From NCBI GenBank assembly GCA_038316335.1, contig JBBQAM010000004.1, forward strand, positions 98,777 through 162,776: a stretch of DNA of 64,000 bases. The letters run 5' to 3'. Both the position numbers and the translations under genes were made by a program. How positions within the stretch are numbered: position 1 is the stretch's first letter; each line of letters begins with the position of its first letter. Source of the DNA: JALHST01 sp038316335. Lineage in GTDB: Bacteria; Bacteroidota; Bacteroidia; Flavobacteriales; Flavobacteriaceae. A model generated the notes under the pieces. It saw nothing but the letters and a program-made list of their open reading frames with translations, did not search any database and was not told the DNA's origin. Below are positions 57,560-64,000 of the stretch, in pieces.

Positions 57560-59911
57560 ATGTTTAAAAACTATCTCAAAATTGCGTGGAGGAACTTATT
57601 AAAAAATAAGGGGTACAGTGCTCTCAATATTTTTGGATTGGCCATTGGGATTACCTGTGCCGGTCTCATATTACTTTGGGTAGAAGATGAGATTAATTTT
57701 GATAGCGTTTTTCCTAAACAAGACGTAGTATACTTTTTGCCTACCAATCAGCAATATGAGGGGGAATGGAGAACATTTTATTCAACACCTATGCTATTGG
57801 CCCGTGACTTAAAGCAAGAGATTCCAGAAATTGTTCGGGCAGTAGCAACCTCATCCCAAAATCTACTCTTCACTGAGGGTGAAAATTCAATAAATCGGCA
57901 AGGCAGATATGCCAACGCGGATTTCTTTGAAATATTTAGTCTCCAATTTCTCGAAGGAGATTCCGAAACAGCTTTTGATAGACCGGATGCTATTGTACTA
58001 ACTCGAAAAACAGCATCCGATTTATTTGGGGAAAACACACAAGTGCTAAATAAAGTACTTCGCGTTAACGACAAAGAGAATTATGTGATAACCGGAGTTA
58101 TTAAGGATCTGCCTAAAAATATAACCTTTGGTTTTGAATGGTTGGCCCCATTTGAGCGATACTCGGCAGGCGTAGCGTGGATGCAGGAATACGGCAGTAA
58201 TTTTACCGACACCTTTGTGGAACTCGCCCCTGGAGCGGATATTGAAGCGGTAAATGCCAAAGTTCGTAAAATGATTCCCTCAAAGATCGAGCAGTCTAAA
58301 ACCTATGCTTTTTTGCATTCTATAAAAGATTGGCATCTGAGATCCAATTTTGAAGGGGGGAAAAAGGTGGGTGGTCAAATAGTTTACGTGAGGTTGTTTG
58401 CATTTATTGCATTCATAATCTTACTTATTGCCTGTATTAATTTCATGAATCTTTCCACGGCAAGAAGCGAAAAACGGGCGAAGGAAGTGAGCGTACGTAA
58501 AGTTCTAGGTTCCGGTAAAGGAAGATTGATTTCGCAGTTTTTGGCGGAAACCCTAATCACGGCAACTCTTGCATCCATCGTTAGTATTTTCCTATTACTT
58601 ATATTGCTTCCACAGTTTAATTTGCTTGTGGAAAAGCAGATCGAGCTTCGGCTTTTCTCGCCTTTGCATTTACTTTCCCTCATAGGCATTACCATGATTT
58701 GTGGACTTTTGTCGGGTTGGTATCCTGCATTTTATCTAGCCTCCTTCAAACCAGTGGCAGTTATTAAAGGGGTAAAGGCTAAAGAAGGAAGTGCAAGCTT
58801 TATTCGAAAGGTATTGGTCGTTGCGCAATTTGCGGTTTCCATAATCTTTATTATCAGCACTATTATCGTTTATCAACAGATACAACATGTAAAAGAACGT
58901 GATTTGGGATATCAAAAAGAGAACCTCATCAAAATGGATGTAAACGGTGATATGGTGAAAAATTTCAATTCCATTCGGCAAGATATGATTGCATCTGGAA
59001 TGGTTGAGAATGTGGGCCTGAACAATTCCCAAATCCTTTACGGTGGTAATAATGGTTCGGGTTTTCAATGGAAGGGCGGTACAGATACGGAAGATGTTCT
59101 TATTTCCTTTAGACACATAACACCATCTTTCTTGGAAACTGCCGGAATGAAATTGCTTGAAGGCAGAAATTTTGGTGAGAATGTTGCCGCCGATAGCACA
59201 AATGTTCTGGTTTCCGAGTCATTAGCTAAAATGATGGGAGAAGGAAGTGCAGTCGGAAAGACAATCACCAGAGGCGAAACCTATCACATAATTGGCGTGG
59301 TTAAAGATTATTTATTCGGTAATATGTATGGGAGCGCCGAACCTGTATTATTTTTTAACAATCCTGATGCTGCAAATTACATGTATGTAAAAGGGATGTC
59401 GGGCAGAGCAATGAGCGAAGTACTTGCGACAATCGAGGAGGTGATGAAAAAATACAACCCTGCATTTCCTTTTGAATACGAATTTGTGGATGATGCTTTT
59501 AACGCAATGTTCAGAAGTGAAAAACTTATGGGCAACCTTTCAAAAATATTTGCCGTGCTAGCTGTAATTATTTCATGTCTGGGTTTATTTGGACTCTCGG
59601 CATTTACGGCAGAGCAACGCGGAAAGGAAATTGGCGTTAGAAAGGTATTGGGAGCCAGCATTTCCGGTATTGTAAATCTACTTTCAAAAGATTTTTTAAG
59701 ATTGGTATTTATCTCCCTTCTGATTGCTATTCCTTTGGCATGGTATGCCATGCAAAATTGGTTGGAACGTTTTGCTTATCGCATTGAAATCAATTGGTTG
59801 GTATTTGTCATTGCTGGCGTTGTTGCCATTACAATAGCCTTGTTGACAGTTAGCTTTCAAGCTTTCAAAGCGGCGAATGCGAATCCTGTAAAAAGTTTAC
59901 GCTCAGAATAA
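57560..59911 (+). CDS. FtsX/MacB-family permease 3
   Basis: 783 residues, same layout, motifs NFMNLSTARSEKRAKEVSVRKVLG and ISCLGLFGLSAFTAEQRGKEIGVRKVLG. The first about 57 bp and the 51-bp spacer before it are almost identical to those of permease 2 (single base differences), after which the sequences diverge strongly and appear more AT-rich than the neighbours. This looks like a gene joined in by recombination at shared ends, or an older copy with converted ends. Confidence 0.92.
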   Translation: MFKNYLKIAWRNLLKNKGYSALNIFGLAIGITCAGLILLWVEDEINFDSVFPKQDVVYFLPTNQQYEGEWRTFYSTPMLLARDLKQEIPEIVRAVATSSQNLLFTEGENSINRQGRYANADFFEIFSLQFLEGDSETAFDRPDAIVLTRKTASDLFGENTQVLNKVLRVNDKENYVITGVIKDLPKNITFGFEWLAPFERYSAGVAWMQEYGSNFTDTFVELAPGADIEAVNAKVRKMIPSKIEQSKTYAFLHSIKDWHLRSNFEGGKKVGGQIVYVRLFAFIAFIILLIACINFMNLSTARSEKRAKEVSVRKVLGSGKGRLISQFLAETLITATLASIVSIFLLLILLPQFNLLVEKQIELRLFSPLHLLSLIGITMICGLLSGWYPAFYLASFKPVAVIKGVKAKEGSASFIRKVLVVAQFAVSIIFIISTIIVYQQIQHVKERDLGYQKENLIKMDVNGDMVKNFNSIRQDMIASGMVENVGLNNSQILYGGNNGSGFQWKGGTDTEDVLISFRHITPSFLETAGMKLLEGRNFGENVAADSTNVLVSESLAKMMGEGSAVGKTITRGETYHIIGVVKDYLFGNMYGSAEPVLFFNNPDAANYMYVKGMSGRAMSEVLATIEEVMKKYNPAFPFEYEFVDDAFNAMFRSEKLMGNLSKIFAVLAVIISCLGLFGLSAFTAEQRGKEIGVRKVLGASISGIVNLLSKDFLRLVFISLLIAIPLAWYAMQNWLERFAYRIEINWLVFVIAGVVAITIALLTVSFQAFKAANANPVKSLRSE

Positions 59912-59918
59912 AAATGCT

Positions 59919-59962
59919 CCTCCCTTTAGTCAAAGGAAGGTGGTCCCGCCTTTGGCGGGACC
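59919..59962. repeat. REP-like double hairpin between permeases 3 and 4
   Basis: Two inverted repeats side by side: CCTCCCTTT-AGTC-AAAGGAAGG (one mismatch, 59919-59940) and GGTCCCGCC-TTT-GGCGGGACC (perfect, 59942-59962). A related CTCCCTTTAGCCAGGAG sequence recurs near 60041-60048. Such paired hairpins are typical of repetitive extragenic elements; they may also terminate or protect mRNA. Confidence 0.6.
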
Positions 59963-60071
59963 GGTGGATTTTGTAGGAACAAAAATTATAAAGACCGATG
60001 ATGTTTAAACGCATCTTAAGTACAAAAGTTACTCCCTTTAGCCAGGAGCAATAATTATTAAAAACAACGTC

Positions 60072-62504
60072 ATGTTTAAAAACTATCTCACAATAGCATG
60101 GAGAAGTCTTAAAAAGCAACCCTTTTTTACGTTTCTCAACACATTTGGTCTTGCCATAGGAATGGCGGGGGGCTTACTCATCGCATTATATATTTATGAT
60201 GAGCTTAGCTTTGATAAAATGTTTGCCGATGCCGACCGTATTTACAGAATTGATACCGACATCAAATTTGGTGGAGCCGAAATGAAATCCTCGGAAGCAG
60301 CAGCTCCCATGGCGGCAGCGATTCAAAGAGATTTGCCCCAGGTAGCGATGACCGTTCGATTTCGCGATCGTGGCAGCATGCTCGTCAGAAAAAGCGATAC
60401 GGAAAACAACACCAAAGAACTGCAGGTAACGTTCGTAGATTCGACATTTTTTGACTTTTTTGGTATTAAATTGCTTGTCGGGGACACAAAAACCGCCCTA
60501 ATGGAACCTAAAACCTTGGTGATGACCAAAACTGCCGCTGAAAAGCATTTTGGCGTACAGCAGGCGATAGGCCAACATCTTTTATTGAACAATACCGATA
60601 CCTATACGGTAACCGGGGTCATCGACGATCTCCCAAAAAACTCCATGCTTCGAGATCATAGTATTTTTATGGCCATGTCGGGATACGACAATATACGTCC
60701 CGATGATTGGGGAAGTAATAATTTTTTTACGTTCATCAAATTAGCGCCCAATACATCGGTAGAAGCTATAAAAAAACCCTTGCAGGGCATGTTCGAAAAA
60801 TATTTGTTCCCATGGGCACAACGCTATTTTCCCGGCATGACCACTGCATCTTTTGAAGCCTCGGGCAACTATGTTCGGTACTACACGATGCCATTGACCG
60901 ATATACATCTGTATTCGCATAAAGACGCCGAATTCAGTGCCAACAGCAGTATACAAAATGTATATATTCTCTCATTTATAGGGGTTTTTCTTTTAGTACT
61001 GGCCAGTGTGAATTTTATGAACCTTTCGACGGCACAATCGTTAAAAAGGGCTAAAGAAGTGGGGGTTCGCAAAACATTGGGATCTAACAAATTAGATTTG
61101 GTCAGACAATTCCTCACAGAATCAGGATTAATTTCGGCCATTTCACTTTTGCTGGGTATCATCTTGGCAATCGTGGTATTGCCGTTTTTTAATGAGCTAT
61201 CGGGTAAAACCATATCGTTCCCCTATACCAATGCCCTTTTTTGGTTGATTTTGCTATGTGCTGCCCTGGTATTGGGGCTATTTTCCGGGAGTTATCCGGC
61301 TTTTTTTATGTCTCGTTTTATGCCCGTTACTGTGCTCAATGGCAGTGGAGAAGGCAAGGTAGGCGGCGGAAATATTCGAAACTCGCTAGTCGTCTTCCAA
61401 TTTGCCATTTCCGTTTTTTTGATTATCAGCACGTTGGTAGTTTTTCAACAATTAAAATTTATTCAGGGCAAAGACCTAGGATTTACAAAGGACCAAGTCG
61501 TTCTAATAGAAGATACCTATGCGGCGGGGCCCCAAGTGCACGCCTTTAAGGAAGAAGTAGGCCGGTTAGGTCAAGTAAAGGGCGTTACCTTAAGTTCATA
61601 TTTACCTACCCCCTCGTCCCGTTCGAACAGTTCTTTTTTCAGGGAAGGGTTTACCGACCAGGAAAATGCGCTTCAAATGCAGGTTTGGAATGTTGATTAT
61701 GACTATATACCAACGCTCGATATGAAGCTTATCGCCGGACGCAATTTTGACACCCAATTTGTTTCAGATTCTACAGCCGTAATTATCAACGAAGCAACGT
61801 TGAAAGTTTTGGGAGTAGGTCCCGAAGAAGCCTTGGGTGTGCGCCTATCACAGGATATTGAACTAGAACATCCTCAATTTTATACCGTAATAGGTGTGGT
61901 AAAGAATTTTCACTATGAATCATTGCGTGAAAATATTGCCGCTTTGGGTCTATTCCTGAAGAATTCTACAGGTACCATGGCCGTAAAATTAAAAGCCGGC
62001 GGTTTTTCAAATACACTTGCAAGCATAGAAGGAATATGGAATAAAATAGCGCCAGGGCAGCCTTTTAGTTATCGCTTTATGGACGACTCCTTCAATACTA
62101 CCTATGAGAGTGAACAACGTCTGGGCCAGATTTTTGTCGTGTTCACCTTGTTGTCCATATTGATTGCCTGCCTGGGATTATTTGGCCTTGCCACCTTCAA
62201 TGCGCAAAAGCGCACCAAGGAAATCGGTATCCGTAAAGTGCTCGGGGCAAGTGTCGGTCAAATCAGCTATCAATTGACGACCGACTTTCTGAAAATGGTA
62301 GGTATTGCCATTCTGCTTTCCCTGCCAATAGGTGCATTCGTCATGAACAAGTGGCTCGAGGATTTTTCGTATCACATAGAAATCAGTTGGTGGGTGTTTG
62401 CCCTTGCAGCCCTTTTGGCCGTGGGTATCGCCATACTTACGGTGAGCTACCAAAGTATCAAGGCGGCCTTAATGAACCCGGTAAAAAGTTTGCGAACGGA
62501 ATAA
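60072..62504 (+). CDS. FtsX/MacB-family permease 4
   Basis: 810 residues. The start reads SLKKQPFFTFLNTFGLAIGMAGGLL, a second subtype different from permeases 1-3 and shared with permease 5. Motifs are NFMNLSTAQSLKRAKEVGVRKTLG and LIACLGLFGLATFNAQKRTKEIGIRKVLG, ending MNPVKSLRTE. The spacer before it is 160 bp and holds the double hairpin. No ATPase is encoded with it. Confidence 0.92.
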   Translation: MFKNYLTIAWRSLKKQPFFTFLNTFGLAIGMAGGLLIALYIYDELSFDKMFADADRIYRIDTDIKFGGAEMKSSEAAAPMAAAIQRDLPQVAMTVRFRDRGSMLVRKSDTENNTKELQVTFVDSTFFDFFGIKLLVGDTKTALMEPKTLVMTKTAAEKHFGVQQAIGQHLLLNNTDTYTVTGVIDDLPKNSMLRDHSIFMAMSGYDNIRPDDWGSNNFFTFIKLAPNTSVEAIKKPLQGMFEKYLFPWAQRYFPGMTTASFEASGNYVRYYTMPLTDIHLYSHKDAEFSANSSIQNVYILSFIGVFLLVLASVNFMNLSTAQSLKRAKEVGVRKTLGSNKLDLVRQFLTESGLISAISLLLGIILAIVVLPFFNELSGKTISFPYTNALFWLILLCAALVLGLFSGSYPAFFMSRFMPVTVLNGSGEGKVGGGNIRNSLVVFQFAISVFLIISTLVVFQQLKFIQGKDLGFTKDQVVLIEDTYAAGPQVHAFKEEVGRLGQVKGVTLSSYLPTPSSRSNSSFFREGFTDQENALQMQVWNVDYDYIPTLDMKLIAGRNFDTQFVSDSTAVIINEATLKVLGVGPEEALGVRLSQDIELEHPQFYTVIGVVKNFHYESLRENIAALGLFLKNSTGTMAVKLKAGGFSNTLASIEGIWNKIAPGQPFSYRFMDDSFNTTYESEQRLGQIFVVFTLLSILIACLGLFGLATFNAQKRTKEIGIRKVLGASVGQISYQLTTDFLKMVGIAILLSLPIGAFVMNKWLEDFSYHIEISWWVFALAALLAVGIAILTVSYQSIKAALMNPVKSLRTE

Positions 62505-62749
62505 AATAGGCTTTACTCACCGGAAAGATGCAGGGTTGAATTTTAAAAATACCCTTTTTAAGTAGGTGCCAGCTGTGTAAATATTTTGTGCAACAGCTGT
62601 CCAATTTTTTTACAGATACGCTTTATTTTAATGTATTTTTTCATGATAACTTATTGAATAACTGTATTTTGTGAATATGGCATGAAAATCGATTTCGTGT
62701 ATTGCATGGCGTTTTGCATCCTGCTTAAAAATCAATTAAAAAATCAAAT
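62505..62749. other. Intergenic region before permease 5
   Basis: 245 bp without a gene, much longer than the spacers between permeases 1, 2 and 3. It contains a sigma-54-like element at 62678-62692. A separate transcript start for permease 5 is likely. Confidence 0.5.
62678..62692 (+). promoter_or_regulatory. Candidate sigma-54 promoter upstream of permease 5
   Basis: TGGCATG-N4-TCGA. The -24 box is a good match and the -12 G is at the right distance. It resembles the element before tolC (TGGCAT, A at +8, AAT, G at -12). The start codon is 57 bp past it. Confidence 0.4.
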
Positions 62750-64000
62750 ATGTTCAAAAACTATCTGAAAATCGCTTGGAGAAGTCTTAAAAAACAGCCG
62801 TTCTTTACCTTTCTCAATACGTTCGGCCTGGCCATTGGTATGGCCGGCGGATTACTTATCTCACTGTACATCTATGATGAATTGAGCTTCGATACCATGT
62901 TCGTAGATGCGAATCGTATCCATAGAATAAATGCCGATATCAAATTCGGTGGTGATGCGCGAAAGTATGCCGTTGCCCCCGCTCCTATGGCGGCCGCATT
63001 GAAAAATGATTTTTCAGAAATAGAACTGGTAACCCGCTTTCGCACGCTTGGCAGTACCCTGGTCAGGACCCCGGATGCCCAAACCAATGTAAAGGAAGAG
63101 CATACCACCTATGTGGATCCCACGTTCTTTAATATGTTCGGCTTAAAGCTATTGGTCGGCGATCCAAGAACCGCCTTAAAGGACCCCAATACATTGGTAA
63201 TGACCAAGTCTGCTGCTGAAAAACATTTCGGAATCGCGAATGCAGTGGGTCAACGACTTTTACTGAACAATGAAGAAACCTATACGGTAACCGGGGTTAT
63301 TGATGATCTTCCAAAAAATTCCTTTTTAAGGGAGTATACCATTTTTGAATCGATGGAAGGCAATGAAGACTCCAAAAGTGTAGAATGGGGCGGTAGTAAC
63401 TTTCAGACTTTTATAAAGCTGATTCCAACCGCCAATATTGCCGATCTGCAAGCCCCGTTACGCGGCTTTTTAAGCAAGTACGTCATACCAGGAGTACAGA
63501 AATTCTTACCCGGCATTACCGAAACACAGTTCAAGGCGGCAGGAAATCATTTGATCTATAGCACCATTCCGCTGACCGATATTCATCTGCACTCGGATCT
63601 GGTGTCCGAAATAAGTGCCAACAATGACATCCAGAGTATTTATATTCTTTCGTTTATCGCCATTTTCCTGATTGTACTGGCGAGCGTTAATTTCATGAAC
63701 CTTTCCACCGCCCATTCCCTGAAGCGTGCCAAAGAGGTTGGGGTTCGAAAAACATTGGGATCCAACAAAATCGATTTGATCCGACAGTTCTTGGTTGAAT
63801 CGGGCCTGATTTCATTCCTTTCCATGGTTTTGGCCCTTGTCCTTGCATTGATTGTCCTACCCTTTTTTAACAAGTTGGCCGATAAGGATATTTCGATTCC
63901 CTTCACAAACCCCCTCTTTTGGTTGATTTTACTCGGGTCAATAGTCGTTTTAGGGGTATTTTCAGGAAGTTACCCGGCCTTTTTCATGTCGCGCTTCATG
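62750..64000 (+). CDS. FtsX/MacB-family permease 5, 3' end outside window
   Basis: Open from ATG at 62750 to the window end (417 codons, no stop). It starts MFKNYLKIAWRSLKKQPFF and is closely similar to permease 4 through LLVGDPRTALKDPNTLVMTKSAAEKHFG, TVTGVIDDLPKNSFLREY and NFMNLSTAHSLKRAKEVGVRKTLGSNK, so permeases 4 and 5 are the youngest-looking pair by protein sequence. The visible part ends just after the helix run SGSYPAFFMSRFM. Ends in the window, not truncated in nature as far as can be seen. Confidence 0.93.
   Translation, partial: MFKNYLKIAWRSLKKQPFFTFLNTFGLAIGMAGGLLISLYIYDELSFDTMFVDANRIHRINADIKFGGDARKYAVAPAPMAAALKNDFSEIELVTRFRTLGSTLVRTPDAQTNVKEEHTTYVDPTFFNMFGLKLLVGDPRTALKDPNTLVMTKSAAEKHFGIANAVGQRLLLNNEETYTVTGVIDDLPKNSFLREYTIFESMEGNEDSKSVEWGGSNFQTFIKLIPTANIADLQAPLRGFLSKYVIPGVQKFLPGITETQFKAAGNHLIYSTIPLTDIHLHSDLVSEISANNDIQSIYILSFIAIFLIVLASVNFMNLSTAHSLKRAKEVGVRKTLGSNKIDLIRQFLVESGLISFLSMVLALVLALIVLPFFNKLADKDISIPFTNPLFWLILLGSIVVLGVFSGSYPAFFMSRFM

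Noticed and set aside
1..64000. tRNA or rRNA genes
   Set aside because: No cloverleaf-like segment with a GTTCRA loop and CCA-type end, and no rRNA-like conserved stretch, was seen on reading.

Overview
The window looks like a chromosomal segment of an aerobic or facultatively anaerobic marine Flavobacteriaceae-type Bacteroidota. The support is seen in the sequence: a secDF fusion, a ccsB-ccsA fusion, many Bacteroidota-type families (DUF5777, DUF6588, DUF2911, DUF885, plug-less TonB-receptor-like barrel, giant TPR protein, long MFKNYLKIAWRN-type FtsX/MacB permeases) and promoters that fit the Bacteroidota TTG-N20-TAnnTTTG pattern (clearest in front of secDF). No rRNA, tRNA, CRISPR array or intact insertion sequence was found.

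Region 1 (1-13780) is a c-type cytochrome region. It opens inside a repeat-built cytochrome with at least 21 CxxCH sites, followed by an outer-membrane barrel and a lipoprotein (a possible porin-cytochrome conduit). After ppdK on the opposite strand comes an eight-gene co-directional cluster: hexaheme lipoprotein with a collagen-like stalk, monoheme lipoprotein, DUF5777 barrel, Tat mini-protein, Tat-exported 4Fe-4S protein, NrfD-type quinone subunit, an unknown tail-anchored protein and a class I cytochrome c. It resembles a quinone:cytochrome oxidoreductase module, like a stripped alternative complex III, joined to outer-membrane parts. A perfect 22-bp palindrome with FNR/CRP-like half-sites lies in front of it.

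Region 2 (13845-18324) carries hemA and ccsBA, for haem synthesis and cytochrome c maturation, which fits the neighbouring haem-rich genes. Region 3 (18443-44543) is mostly housekeeping and envelope genes: ModF-like ATPase, secDF, mdh, gyrB, a BKACE enzyme with a GNAT partner, asnB, amidohydrolase, DUF885 peptidase-like lipoprotein, NYN/LOTUS RNase-like protein, cold-shock protein, OmpA protein, a plug-less barrel and a 1007-residue TPR protein.

Region 4 (44770-64000) holds ftsE, then an NtrY-like histidine kinase and an NtrC-like sigma-54 activator separated by a 7-bp/76-bp repeat array, and divergently a tolC-hlyD-macB-type ATPase cluster that continues into five tandem FtsX/MacB-family permeases (the last cut by the window end). 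Candidate sigma-54 promoters with a shared TGGCAT core precede tolC and the fifth permease. The layout suggests one two-component system controlling a tripartite export system in which one ATPase may serve several permeases.
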